Origin: Eubacteriales bacterium
GTDB taxonomy: Bacteria > Bacillota > Clostridia > Peptostreptococcales > Anaerovoracaceae
Reading direction: 5' to 3'
DNA length: 34,509 bases
Assembly: GCA_028692535.1 (NCBI GenBank)
Contig: JAQUXD010000001.1
Location: forward strand, 1-34,509
Every line of letters begins with the position of its first letter. Within the stretch, counting starts at the first letter, position 1. The position numbers and the translations under genes were made by a program. This document shows, in pieces, positions 7,547 through 16,475 of the stretch. The notes under the pieces were generated by a model. That model was not told the origin of the DNA. It did no database searches and was given only the letters and a program-made list of their open reading frames with translations.

Positions 7547-9454
7547 ATGAAATACGAATTCGGTTACGCGGTCTGTTCGCTGGCGTTCCTTACCGTCGTC
7601 GCAGTCCATTATTTTCAAAAGAAAAGTTACCCCAGTCTTCAGAATCACATTTACGGCAAGGTGATGCTCCTGGCGCTGGCGGACCTGATCTTGGATATCG
7701 TCGGTTCCTGGACGATCATGCATGCCCAAACGCTGCCTCCCTGGATCAATTATGCCATTAATACGCCTTTTTATATCATCCAGACTATCCTGCCGGTCGC
7801 GTTGTTCATGTACGTGCTGGCCGTTGCCGAAGAACTCCGCGCCCGGAAGCGTCTTTTGATGGGCGCAATACTGTTGCCTGCGGCGATCGGTGTGTTGGCG
7901 CTTCTGAGCAATTACGCAACACGCTGGATTTTTTATGCGGATCCGGGCCAGACTTATACAAGAGGACCTTATTTTTATTGGCTCTATGGAAGCGTTGCTT
8001 TTTATCTGATTCTAACGCTGCTGGCGCTGTTGCATTATCGAAAAAACTTCATTAAGGTGCAATTTACTACTATACTGCTGTTTTTGATCTTTGTGGCTGC
8101 AGGCGTGTATATACAATATCTGTTCCCGGAGTATCTGCTCAGCAGCATGGTGATCGCGCTGGCCATTACCATGATGTTCTTCGCCATGCAGATCCCCGAA
8201 GATATGCTGGATGCGGTGACCGGCGTTTTTAACCACGCGGCGTTGATGCGATACATCGACAGCGGTGTCCGGCACAGGAGAAAAATGCTGGGGTTTGCCG
8301 TGAGCATCGAAGGTTTGCTGCACCAAGGCCAGCATCTTTCTCTGAGCGCCATGAACGAGGCGGTGAAGCAAATGGCCGATTATCTGGAGCGGCTGTGTCC
8401 GAAGGGCTGGGTCTTTCGCATGAGCGCTTCGGTATACGTGATGCTTACGGAAGACGCAGCGTGTTACGAAAAAGCCGCTGAGGAACTCAAAGAGACCGAG
8501 CTGTTTCATTATGAAACTGCGGGATCCATCATGAGGCTTCCGCTGGCGGTATGCGCATTTTCCGAGGGTGGATTGGTCACCTCGTCTACGAATTTTACCC
8601 GGCTCGTGGAAACGGCCTTTCAGAAGGCGAAAGCTTTGGGGCAAAAGGGCCTGATCCAAATCGATCCGGAGACCATAGCCGATTTGAATCGTTACGCCGC
8701 CGTGGAAACGGCCATAACAAAAGCCCTGCGTCAGGATGACTTCGAGCTGCGCTTCCAGCCGATCTACTCGCTGGGAAAAGAACGGTTTGTTTCCGCGGAA
8801 GCTCTGATTCGTCTCAGCGACCCGGGTCTGGGAGACATCCCCGCCCAAGAGATCGTTTCCATTGCGGAAGCCAACGGGACCATTGTTCAGATCGACCGAC
8901 AGGTATTGAGACGCGCCTGCCGGTTCATCCGGGAGCACGGACCCCTCGGACGATACGGTTTGGATATGATCACAGTGAACGTTTCCACCGTGGATCTGCT
9001 GCAGGATGATCTGTACGAGAGCATTATCAGCATCATTTTGGATGAAGGCATTCCTTTCGATGCCATTGGCTTGGAGATCACCGAAACGGTGTCTGCTGCT
9101 TTCAGCGATGACCTGATCGTACGGCTGCAGTCTTTCGCGCAGAAAGGCATCCGCCTGTTGCTGGACGATTTCGGCGCCGGTTATTCCAATCTGTACAGAA
9201 TCGCGAATCTGCCGCTCTACGCCGTCAAAATGGATCACAGCATGTTTTCCGCTTATGAATCCGGGACCCAGAGCGCGGTACTGTTCGAGGAGATGATCCA
9301 CCTGTGCAAACAGCTGGGATTCCTGGTGATCGTGGAAGGGATCAACCGGCCTGCGCAGATCGATGAGCTCCGACGGCTGGGTGTAGACCGGATCCAGGGC
9401 TTTCATTACTCCAAACCGCTTCCGGCCCGAGAGTTTTTGGGGCTGTTTCAGTAG
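7547..9454 (+). CDS. Membrane-bound c-di-GMP phosphodiesterase (about 7 TM, degenerate GGDEF, EAL)
   Basis: A 635-residue protein. Residues 1-220 contain about seven hydrophobic segments, a sensor-type membrane domain. Residues about 225-385 resemble a GGDEF domain (AVTGVFNHAALMRYI at its start), but the signature reads SASVY, so diguanylate cyclase activity is lost; GTP-sensing is possible. Residues about 400-635 are an EAL domain with the catalytic set intact: E418 (AEAL), N478 (VNVS), E510/E513 (EITE), D540-D541 (DDFG), K561, E597 and Q617. It should therefore hydrolyse c-di-GMP to pGpG. The ATG at 7547 follows AAGGGAG and lies downstream of the mapped promoter. The next gene, mrpE, begins 12 bases after the stop with no terminator between, so co-transcription with the ion-pump run is expected. 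The ligand of the membrane domain is unknown. Confidence 0.93.
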   Translation: MKYEFGYAVCSLAFLTVVAVHYFQKKSYPSLQNHIYGKVMLLALADLILDIVGSWTIMHAQTLPPWINYAINTPFYIIQTILPVALFMYVLAVAEELRARKRLLMGAILLPAAIGVLALLSNYATRWIFYADPGQTYTRGPYFYWLYGSVAFYLILTLLALLHYRKNFIKVQFTTILLFLIFVAAGVYIQYLFPEYLLSSMVIALAITMMFFAMQIPEDMLDAVTGVFNHAALMRYIDSGVRHRRKMLGFAVSIEGLLHQGQHLSLSAMNEAVKQMADYLERLCPKGWVFRMSASVYVMLTEDAACYEKAAEELKETELFHYETAGSIMRLPLAVCAFSEGGLVTSSTNFTRLVETAFQKAKALGQKGLIQIDPETIADLNRYAAVETAITKALRQDDFELRFQPIYSLGKERFVSAEALIRLSDPGLGDIPAQEIVSIAEANGTIVQIDRQVLRRACRFIREHGPLGRYGLDMITVNVSTVDLLQDDLYESIISIILDEGIPFDAIGLEITETVSAAFSDDLIVRLQSFAQKGIRLLLDDFGAGYSNLYRIANLPLYAVKMDHSMFSAYESGTQSAVLFEEMIHLCKQLGFLVIVEGINRPAQIDELRRLGVDRIQGFHYSKPLPAREFLGLFQ

Positions 9455-9466
9455 AAAGGTGCAACC

Positions 9467-9937
9467 TTGCTTGTAGTCCTCTTCGCTTTATGGCTGATAT
9501 TCAACGGACGGGTGACGCCGGAGATCTTTGTCTTCGGGCTTCTTTTTGCGAGCCTGCTTCTGGGCTTTGCCTGCCGCTACATGGACTACAGTATCGAAAA
9601 AGAGCGCCGCGTCCTCTCTCTCGCCTTGCAAGTGGTTTTATATGTGGGCGCGCTGATTGCAGAGATCTGGAAAGCAAACCTGGCTACCATTCCCTATATT
9701 TTTGATAAAATACGAAAACCCGCGCCCCGGATCATTCGTTTCCGGACGGCACTACGCACGGAAACAGCCCGGGCGGTCCTGGCCAATTCCATTACTTTAA
9801 CGCCCGGAACCATTACAGTTTCTCTGGATAAGGAAGTGTTTACGGTCCATTGCCTGGATGCATCGCTGGCCAAGGATATCGAAGCCTCCCGGCTGGTTCG
9901 GCGCCTTCGGCGGATGGAGGAGGTGAGCGGGCGATGA
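9467..9937 (+). CDS. mrpE: Mrp/Mnh antiporter subunit E (MbhA-like)
   Basis: A 156-residue subunit of Mrp-type cation/proton antiporter complexes. Two hydrophobic segments lie near the N-terminus (about 1-25 and 45-65), followed by a cytoplasmic domain with the family hallmark ANSITLTPGTITV (about 106-118). The start is TTG at 9467, supported by AAAGGTG just upstream; no ATG or GTG alternative keeps the conserved LWLIFNGRVT opening. It overlaps mrpF by ATGA. MrpE-type subunits help assembly and membrane anchoring and are not thought to translocate ions alone. Confidence 0.9.
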   Translation: MLVVLFALWLIFNGRVTPEIFVFGLLFASLLLGFACRYMDYSIEKERRVLSLALQVVLYVGALIAEIWKANLATIPYIFDKIRKPAPRIIRFRTALRTETARAVLANSITLTPGTITVSLDKEVFTVHCLDASLAKDIEASRLVRRLRRMEEVSGR

Positions 9938-10302
9938 CATTTGTCCACACAGGCCTGCAAAAGGCTTTTGAACTGATGCTTACCGGCGCGCTTTTCCTGC
10001 TTGCGATTCTGCTGTTATTTTGTATTCTGCGCACCATCCGGGGACCCCGGATCGCAGATCGGATCTTATCGGTCAACATGGGTGGCACCATGACGATCAC
10101 CGCTATCACGATCATGGCGGTGCGCCTGAACGAAGCGTACTTGGTGGATATCAGCCTGCTCTACGCTATGATCAGTTTTCTGGCAGTCGTGATCCTGTCC
10201 CGGATCTATCGGGGCGTGTATCTGGCCCATAAGGACGCCGCCCGTCACGCGGAAGCGGATACTGCTTGCCGCAAAGAGAGGAGGGGGCCGGATGCTTCTT
10301 GA
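9934..10302 (+). CDS. mrpF: Mrp/Mnh antiporter subunit F (MbhB-like)
   Basis: A 122-residue small membrane subunit with about three hydrophobic segments. The family motif is visible in RTIRGPRIADRILSVNMGG (about 31-49), followed by VDISLLYAMISFLAVVILSR. The hydrophilic C-terminal tail is longer than usual. The ATG at 9934 overlaps the mrpE stop and follows GGAGGAGGTG. MrpF packs with E and G at the edge of the complex and is needed for assembly in characterised Mrp systems. Confidence 0.9.
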   Translation: MTFVHTGLQKAFELMLTGALFLLAILLLFCILRTIRGPRIADRILSVNMGGTMTITAITIMAVRLNEAYLVDISLLYAMISFLAVVILSRIYRGVYLAHKDAARHAEADTACRKERRGPDAS

Positions 10303-10627
10303 GATTCTGCAATTTGCAGCGGGAACTTTATTTTTCCTGTCCGGTCTGATCATCTTTGTGATAGAGATTTACGGAAATTACCGATTCACCTATGTGCTCA
10401 ACCGGATGCATGCCGCATCCATCGGGGACAGTCTGGGCATCGTATTGTGTCTGATCGGACTGATGATTTTCAGTGGATTTACATTTGTGACACTAAAATT
10501 GGCGGCTGTGACGGTCTTTCTTTGGTTTTCCACACCGGTCTGCAGCCATTTGGTAGCCAAACTGGAAACCGAGACCAATGACGAACTGGAACGGGAATGC
10601 GAGGTGGATCGGGAATGCAGGGGTTGA
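10292..10627 (+). CDS. mrpG: Mrp/Mnh antiporter subunit G (MbhC-like)
   Basis: A 111-residue membrane subunit with three hydrophobic segments. The MnhG/PhaG signature is recognisable in GNYRFTYVLNRMHAASIGD (about 29-47), close to the usual RxPDxYxRxHAAT form. The tail is acidic and rich in Glu and Arg. It overlaps mrpF by 11 bases, and GAGGAGG is its ribosome site. It completes the E-F-G trio in canonical order. Confidence 0.9.
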   Translation: MLLEILQFAAGTLFFLSGLIIFVIEIYGNYRFTYVLNRMHAASIGDSLGIVLCLIGLMIFSGFTFVTLKLAAVTVFLWFSTPVCSHLVAKLETETNDELERECEVDRECRG

Positions 10628-10926
10628 TCGCGATATTATTGGCGTTGCTCGTACTGGCTGCGCTTGCCGTTTCGGCGTCTCGGAAGCTGCTGCCGGCAGT
10701 CATTATTTTCATGTCTTACAGTTTGGTGATGTCCATGGTGTGGATGTTGCTGCAAGCGCCGGATCTGGCCATCACAGAAGCCGCCGTAGGCGCCGGCATC
10801 ACTTCGGTCCTTCTCTTTATCGCTTTAAAGCGTATCGGTGAATTGGAGCGAGATCTGGAAGAATCCGAAGAAGAGATCCATTTATCCTCAGCGCGCGGCA
10901 AGCAGGAAGATCAGAGCGATGTATAA
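10615..10926 (+). CDS. MbhD-like/DUF4040 subunit (equivalent to part of the MrpA C-terminus)
   Basis: A 103-residue protein with three hydrophobic segments and the hallmark LLQAPDLAITEAAVGAG (about 45-61). In Mrp systems this region is part of the MrpA C-terminal domain; in archaeal Mbh-type complexes it is the separate subunit MbhD, as here. The ATG at 10615 is favoured because GAGGTGGA lies upstream; an ATG at 10597 would add six residues. It overlaps mrpG by 13 bases and the next gene by 8. The conserved acidic residues in the APDLAITE segment are thought to take part in ion movement. Confidence 0.85.
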   Translation: MQGLIAILLALLVLAALAVSASRKLLPAVIIFMSYSLVMSMVWMLLQAPDLAITEAAVGAGITSVLLFIALKRIGELERDLEESEEEIHLSSARGKQEDQSDV

Positions 10927-11686
10927 AGGAACCCGGATCCAAACATTATATAATCTTCTGAGTATCGTATTCACCATACTCTTGATCGGCATACTCCTTT
11001 ACACCGTATCGGAATTGCCGGTCATGGGGGATGCGCTTCATCCGGCCAACAATGAAGTGGCTGCCCATTATCTGGTCCACGGCGCCCGGGAGACGGGTGC
11101 GCTCAACGCAGTGACTGCCATGATCCTGGATTACCGCGCTTTTGATACGCTTGGCGAGCTGTGCGTACTCTTCGTGTCGGCTTGTTCGGTCTATATATTG
11201 TTGCGTGTGGATGCCGGTCGAAAAGAAGAAGAGGTGGAAGCCCTCGATCGGCGCTACGAACCCTGGAACGACGCGATACTGAGCAAGGCATTCTTATTCC
11301 TGGTGCCGGCTGTATTTCTCTTCGGGATCTATATTACCCTTACAGGACACCTTTCGCCCGGCGGCGGCTTTTCCGGCGGCGCCATTATCGGAGCAGGTCT
11401 GCTGCTGTATCTGAATGCTTTCGGACTGGAAAAAACGGAGCGTTTTATGAATCGGATCCGGTACAGACGACTGAATTGCGGCGCGCTGGGTTTCTATTTC
11501 CTGGCGAAAGGGTATTCGTTTTTTGTGGGGGCGAATGACATCAAAAGCGTGATTTCCGTCTCGGATCAGGGGAATATCCTGTCTGCAGGACTCATCATGC
11601 CGCTGAATGTCTGCGTTGCCATCGTTGTATCCACCACGGTCTATGCCGTGTATCTGATGTTCCGGAAGGGAGGATTCAATATATGA
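10919..11686 (+). CDS. MbhE-MrpB fusion subunit
   Basis: A 255-residue protein joining two normally separate pieces. Residues about 1-100 are MbhE-like (two hydrophobic segments around NAVTAMILDYRAFDTLGE). Residues about 120-255 are an MnhB/MrpB domain with the signature GHLSPGGGFSGGAIIGAG (about 143-160). A charged linker (about 100-115) connects them. The ATG at 10919 overlaps the preceding gene by 8 bases. Position matches mbhE-mbhF in Mbh operons. The fusion keeps the order of the ancestral separate subunits. Confidence 0.85.
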   Translation: MYKGTRIQTLYNLLSIVFTILLIGILLYTVSELPVMGDALHPANNEVAAHYLVHGARETGALNAVTAMILDYRAFDTLGELCVLFVSACSVYILLRVDAGRKEEEVEALDRRYEPWNDAILSKAFLFLVPAVFLFGIYITLTGHLSPGGGFSGGAIIGAGLLLYLNAFGLEKTERFMNRIRYRRLNCGALGFYFLAKGYSFFVGANDIKSVISVSDQGNILSAGLIMPLNVCVAIVVSTTVYAVYLMFRKGGFNI

Positions 11687-12069
11687 ACAATTATATTGTA
11701 ACGAATCTTCCCGAGGTGGCGGCCATCATATTGTTCGGCATCGGTTTTTCAAACCTGCTGCTGGCCAGGAATCTGATTAAAAAAATCATCGGTCTGAATA
11801 TCATGGATACCGCGATTTATTTATTCTTGGCGGCAAAGGGGTATGTAGACAATGCCGTTGCTCCCATCGTGCCGCCCGGAGCAGTCGATCCGGACCTTTA
11901 TGTGAACCCGGTCCCCAGCGGGCTGGTTCTCACGGGCATCGTGGTGTCCGTTTCGGTCACTGCCGTATTGCTTGCGCTCACGGTCCGGCTGTACGAAGAA
12001 TTCAACACCCTGGATATTGATGAGATCGTTCATCAGCTCAGGGTCAAAGATAAGGAGGCGATACGATGA
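11683..12069 (+). CDS. mrpC: MrpC/NuoK-like subunit (MbhG-like)
   Basis: A 128-residue subunit homologous to NuoK with three hydrophobic segments. Typical features are LLARNLIKKIIGLNIMDTAI (about 26-45) and VLTGIVVSVSVTAVLLALTVRLYEE (from about 82), the latter matching the NALVLTAIVI-type third helix. It overlaps both neighbours by ATGA. AAGGGAGG precedes it. It belongs to the central ion-path portion of Mrp and complex I. Confidence 0.92.
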   Translation: MNNYIVTNLPEVAAIILFGIGFSNLLLARNLIKKIIGLNIMDTAIYLFLAAKGYVDNAVAPIVPPGAVDPDLYVNPVPSGLVLTGIVVSVSVTAVLLALTVRLYEEFNTLDIDEIVHQLRVKDKEAIR

Positions 12070-13601
12070 GCCTGCTTTACAATGTTCCGGCTTTTTCCAT
12101 CCTCCTTCCGATGCTGGCAGGCGTGATCTGCCTCGTGTTGCCGGCCCGGGCCTCACGCCGCCTGACCAACGCAGTGATCATCGTGCTGGCTCTGTTGTCC
12201 TTCCTTTTGCTGAACAGCTTTTTGGACGGCGCGCCCACATTTACGTACCGCATGGGCCATTACGGTGCGCCCGTCGGCAACGAAATACGGGCAGGAGAGC
12301 TGGAATCGGCTATGGCGATGATGTTTTTGGTCGTGATGATGCTGTCGCTCATGGGCGGGCGGAACCATCTGCGCAGTGATATCGGACGTTCCAAGGTCAA
12401 TCTGTATTACATTTCTGTACTGTTTCTGCTCAGTTCCATGCTGGCGCTTACGTATACCAACGACCTTTTTACCGCTTACGTGTTCGTGGAGATCAACACG
12501 GTCACCGCATGCGGGATCATCATCAGCAAAGAAGACGGCTATACCCTGGCGGCTTCCATGCGCTATTTGATCATGAGTCTGCTGGGCTCCGGCCTGTTTT
12601 TGATCGGCATTTGTCTTGTGTACGGCCTTACGGGCCACTTGCTGATGCCCAACATCCAGGAAGCAGTGAACCAGCTGGTCCGGAACGGACATTTCCAGGC
12701 GCCGCTGCAGGTGACTATTGCCCTTTTTGCCGTAGGTCTGGCCCTGAAGAGTGCCCTGTGGCCATTCCATTCCTGGCTGCCCGACGCCCACAGCAGCGCT
12801 TCCGCGGCTTCCAGCGCGATCCTCTCGGGCCTGGTGCTCAAATCTTTCATCTTTCTGATGATCAAGATTTTTTTTCGTACCGTGGGGCCCGATGTAATGA
12901 CCGGTCATGCGATCCTGAATCTGCTTCTGGTCTTTGGCATTCTGGGGATGCTGCTTGGTTCTGTCAATGCGCTGTTCGAAAAGGATATCAAACGCATGCT
13001 GGCTTTTTCCAGCGTCAGCCAGATCGGCTATATTTTCTGTGGGATCGGACTTGGGACCATTGCCGGAGTCTCGGCAGCCCTGGTACAGGTGGTCGTCCAC
13101 GCTGTGACGAAGGCGATGCTGTTCATCGCTGCCGGGGGTCTGATGGATGCTTCCGACGGAAAGAAGGATTTCAATGCCCTTCAAGGTTCAGGAAAGCGTG
13201 ATGTCGTTGCCGGGGCGGCGTTTGTCGTGGGTACGATGTCCATGATCGGTCTGCCGTTTTTTGCCGGATTCATCACAAAACTGACCCTGGTGACCGCTGC
13301 GGCGGGAGCCCACGACTGGAGGGCATACCTATCCCTTACTGCAATCGTTTTGTCCACCATTCTGACAGCGATCTATTATATCCGGATCTTATCCTTGATC
13401 TTTGGCAAAAACGGATCCGAAGATCAGGATGGGGAAGTCCGGAGCCGGCGGTTCCTGTCCGCTCATTTCCGCAGACATCTGAGCATGGATACAGAATACA
13501 TCCTGGCCATCCTGGCGTTTATCGGCATCAACCTCTGGATCGGGCTCCGGTCCGATGTGCTGGTGGATATCATCAATGTCGGTCTGTCCACGTTCCAATA
13601 A
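12066..13601 (+). CDS. mrpD: Proton-conducting antiporter subunit, MrpD/NuoN-like (pump 1)
   Basis: A 511-residue polytopic protein, about 14 helices, of the NuoL/M/N-MrpA/D family. The key ionisable residues are intact: Glu142 (YVFVEINT), Lys228 (GLALKSALWPFHSWLPDAH), Lys259 (SGLVLKS) and Lys349 (HAVTKAMLF). Its position right after mrpC and its full-length N-terminus suit the MrpD/MbhH role. The ribosome site AAGGAGG is strong and the start overlaps mrpC by ATGA. It is the first of four consecutive pump-type subunits. Confidence 0.92.
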   Translation: MSLLYNVPAFSILLPMLAGVICLVLPARASRRLTNAVIIVLALLSFLLLNSFLDGAPTFTYRMGHYGAPVGNEIRAGELESAMAMMFLVVMMLSLMGGRNHLRSDIGRSKVNLYYISVLFLLSSMLALTYTNDLFTAYVFVEINTVTACGIIISKEDGYTLAASMRYLIMSLLGSGLFLIGICLVYGLTGHLLMPNIQEAVNQLVRNGHFQAPLQVTIALFAVGLALKSALWPFHSWLPDAHSSASAASSAILSGLVLKSFIFLMIKIFFRTVGPDVMTGHAILNLLLVFGILGMLLGSVNALFEKDIKRMLAFSSVSQIGYIFCGIGLGTIAGVSAALVQVVVHAVTKAMLFIAAGGLMDASDGKKDFNALQGSGKRDVVAGAAFVVGTMSMIGLPFFAGFITKLTLVTAAAGAHDWRAYLSLTAIVLSTILTAIYYIRILSLIFGKNGSEDQDGEVRSRRFLSAHFRRHLSMDTEYILAILAFIGINLWIGLRSDVLVDIINVGLSTFQ

Positions 13602-13632
13602 AGACACGCTGCAAGCCTGAAGGGAACAAAAA

Positions 13633-14955
13633 ATGCAAGAAGCTCCATTTGTACTTCTGACACTCACAGAGTCATTGACGCTCGCCTTTCGGGCGGACAT
13701 CCTGGGGTCGGCTTTTCTGACGCTGGCGCTGTTGATGTGGATCGCTGTGGGGATTTACGCGCTGCGGTACAAAGATCACCAGGAAAACAACGGACGTTTT
13801 TTTGCCTTTTATATTCTGACATTGGTCATGCTTTTAGGTTTATCGTTCGCAGCAAACTATATGACGATGTATCTGTTTTTCGAGATGATGACGCTCTGTT
13901 CGGTCCCGCTGGTGCTGCACAACGGCTCAGCGAAAGCCAATTCCGCCGCAAAAAAATACTTGTTCTACTCTATTTTCGGTGCGACACTGGGACTTATAGG
14001 ACTCTTTTTCATCCATGCGTACTCGGTTTCTTCGGATTTTCTGCCCGGTGGCGTGCTGGATGCGGCAAAGATCGCCGGCAATGAAGAACTGCTGCGTACA
14101 GTGGCTTTTTTCGCAGTGATGGGCTTTGGCGCCAAAGCCGGACTCTTCCCGCTTCACGCCTGGTTGCCGGCTGCCCATCCTGTGGCGCCCTCGCCGGCCA
14201 GCGCCGTCCTGTCGGGGGTTATTACGAAAGCCGGCGTCTTCTGTATCATCCGGGTGATCTATTTTCAGTTTGGCGCAGATTTCTTGCGGGACACGTGGGT
14301 ACAGCGGTCCTGGATCGCCGTGGCGTTGCTGACAATCCTGATGGGTTCGCTGATGGCGTTTCGGGAAAAACAACTGAAAACCCGGCTGGCGTATTCCACC
14401 GTGAGTCAAGTCTCTTATGTCTTGCTGGGTCTCTTTTTTCTGAACGAAGCTGCTTTTGCCGGCGCTTTGCTTCATGTGCTGTATCACAGCGTTTTAAAAG
14501 ACGGACTGTTTCTTTCCGCCGGAAACATCTTGTACCAGACCCGCCTGGAATATGTGGGAGATTTGAAAGGTCTGGGTCGGCAGATGCCTCTGACGCTGAG
14601 TTGCTTTGCGATATTTTCCCTGGGTTTGACGGGCATACCGCCTTTTGCGGGCTTTTTGAGCAAATGGGAGCTGGCCACAGGTGCTCTGAGTTCAGGGCTT
14701 CTGCCCTACGCGTGGCTTGCGCCTGCTGTCCTGCTGATCAGTGCCATGCTGACGGCCGGGTATCTTTTTCCCATCGTCATCCACGGATTTTTTCCTGGGC
14801 GGGCGTATCGCAGTGAAGGGCCAGACACCGGCGAGGCCCCGGTCGCAATGGTAGGCGTGGTGGGCGTGCTGGCTGCGGCCACAGTTGTTCTGGGACTTTT
14901 CGGCGGCCCCATACTGAAGTTCTTCCTCGATCTGGCCGGGACGGTACTTTTATGA
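13633..14955 (+). CDS. Proton-conducting antiporter subunit (pump 2, short N-terminus)
   Basis: A 440-residue member of the NuoL/M/N family. Conserved charges are Glu84 (LFFEMMT), Lys168 (GFGAKAGLFPLHAWLPAAHP), Lys199 (SGVITKAG) and Lys289 (HSVLKDG). The first Glu comes about 55 residues earlier than in pump 1, so one or two N-terminal helices are missing. The 31-base gap upstream leaves no room for them, and AAGGGA supports the ATG at 13633. It is otherwise complete and probably ion-conducting. Confidence 0.9.
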   Translation: MQEAPFVLLTLTESLTLAFRADILGSAFLTLALLMWIAVGIYALRYKDHQENNGRFFAFYILTLVMLLGLSFAANYMTMYLFFEMMTLCSVPLVLHNGSAKANSAAKKYLFYSIFGATLGLIGLFFIHAYSVSSDFLPGGVLDAAKIAGNEELLRTVAFFAVMGFGAKAGLFPLHAWLPAAHPVAPSPASAVLSGVITKAGVFCIIRVIYFQFGADFLRDTWVQRSWIAVALLTILMGSLMAFREKQLKTRLAYSTVSQVSYVLLGLFFLNEAAFAGALLHVLYHSVLKDGLFLSAGNILYQTRLEYVGDLKGLGRQMPLTLSCFAIFSLGLTGIPPFAGFLSKWELATGALSSGLLPYAWLAPAVLLISAMLTAGYLFPIVIHGFFPGRAYRSEGPDTGEAPVAMVGVVGVLAAATVVLGLFGGPILKFFLDLAGTVLL

Positions 14956-14968
14956 AGAGCGGTGAACG

Positions 14969-16447
14969 ATGATGTCCGGATACTGGATTCCCATTGCGAT
15001 ATTCCTTCCCATACTCGGTGGTGTTCTGATCCCTCTGATCGGGTTTTCTCGTGCAAAGACCAGAGAAATCTACGTGATGTCCGTCGTTCTGGCCACCAGT
15101 TTCCTGTCCGCCGGCTTGATGGTCGCGCCGCCGGAGGGCGCCGTTTCCGTGGTGAGCATCACACGAACCATCGACATCGCATTTTATGTGGATGGATTGG
15201 GCACGGTGTTCGGCGTTCTTGTGACGTTTCTGTGGCCCTTGGCTACGCTGTATGCTTTTGAATACATGGCCCACGAGCATCGCAGGAACACGTTTTTCGC
15301 TTATTACACAATGACCTATGGACTGACCCTGGGAATTGCTTTTTCCGCCAATTTGATCACGATGTATCTCTTCTGCGAGTTGCTCACTCTGGTCACGCTG
15401 CCCCTAATCACACATACGCGTACAAAGGCAGCTTATGTGGCAGGCGTTAAGTATCTGATCTATTTTGTAGCCGGCGCCACGGCTGCCTTTGTGGGAATCA
15501 TTCTGTTTTTTGTGAACGGCGGAGGATTGGATTTCGTTCCCGGCGGGCTGTCTGCCGGCACTGCGGACATAGCCCCCGGCATCCTGGGCGCCTCGTTCCT
15601 TCTGATGTTTTTCGGCTTCGGCGCCAAGGCCGCCATTTTCCCGGTCCAGGACTGGCTGCCTTCCGCCGGCGTGGCGCCCACGCCGGTCACGGCTCTTCTC
15701 CATGCGGTGGCTGTGGTCAAATCCGGCGTCTTTGCCATTGCCCGGCTTACGTATTACAGCTTCGGCGCTGCACTGCTGGAGGGGACGCTGGTTCAGAAGA
15801 TCGCTTTGTCCTTTGCCATATTCACCATACTATACGGTGCGATCATGGCCTGGAAAGAAGTACATTTTAAAAGACGGCTGGCCTATTCCACCATTTCCAA
15901 TCTCTCTTATATGATCTTTGGCATCTTGCTCCTGACGCCGGCCGGATTGGTGGCCGGCCTGCTGCACATGTTGTTCCACGGAATCATGAAGATCGCCCTG
16001 TTTTTTGTGGCCGGCGCCGTAGCCTGTCAGAGCGGTCTGCACAACGTGACGGATCTTCGGGGCTACGGCCGTCGAATGCCCCGGACCTTTGCAGTCTTTA
16101 CGATGGCATCACTGTCCCTCATGGGAGTCGCACCCCTTTGCGGTTTTATGAGCAAGTGGTATCTTGCTCAGGCTGCGGTAGCCCGGGGCGGGATGTATGC
16201 CTATCTTGGATTGGTCGCGATTCTGATCGCGGCTGTGTTTACGGCCATTTATCTGCTGACCATCGTGCTGCGGGCGTATTTCCCTCCCAAGGGATATGAA
16301 CCTGCGGGACAGACCGAAGCAAAAGATCCCGGTCTTTATATGCAGATCCCCTTGGGCCTATTCGCCCTGGCTGTGGTCCTGCTGGGCTTGTTTGCCTGGC
16401 CGGTGGCCGAGTGGATCCGCAGTGCCGTAGCCGGTACATTTTTGTAA
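14969..16447 (+). CDS. Proton-conducting antiporter subunit (pump 3)
   Basis: A 492-residue NuoM/MrpD-like protein with a full N-terminus. The conserved charges are present: Glu137 (LFCELLT), Lys220 (FGAKAAIFPVQDWLPSAG), Lys251 (AVVKSG) and Lys341 (HGIMKIALF). The second lysine helix carries HAVAVVKSG rather than the SGxxxKxG form of its neighbours, a variant seen in some NuoL/MbhH-like proteins. It starts 13 bases after pump 2 with a weak ribosome site (AGCGGTGAAC), so translational coupling is likely; the ATG at 14972 is an equally possible start. Confidence 0.9.
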   Translation: MMSGYWIPIAIFLPILGGVLIPLIGFSRAKTREIYVMSVVLATSFLSAGLMVAPPEGAVSVVSITRTIDIAFYVDGLGTVFGVLVTFLWPLATLYAFEYMAHEHRRNTFFAYYTMTYGLTLGIAFSANLITMYLFCELLTLVTLPLITHTRTKAAYVAGVKYLIYFVAGATAAFVGIILFFVNGGGLDFVPGGLSAGTADIAPGILGASFLLMFFGFGAKAAIFPVQDWLPSAGVAPTPVTALLHAVAVVKSGVFAIARLTYYSFGAALLEGTLVQKIALSFAIFTILYGAIMAWKEVHFKRRLAYSTISNLSYMIFGILLLTPAGLVAGLLHMLFHGIMKIALFFVAGAVACQSGLHNVTDLRGYGRRMPRTFAVFTMASLSLMGVAPLCGFMSKWYLAQAAVARGGMYAYLGLVAILIAAVFTAIYLLTIVLRAYFPPKGYEPAGQTEAKDPGLYMQIPLGLFALAVVLLGLFAWPVAEWIRSAVAGTFL

Positions 16448-16475
16448 AATTTCTTCAGGAAAGGAGGGATCGCCG

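Noticed and set aside
8012..9406. A 464-codon minus-strand open frame over the EAL gene
   Set aside because: It lies opposite an EAL domain with all catalytic residues intact, and its translation looks like a shadow frame rich in His, Gln and Arg.
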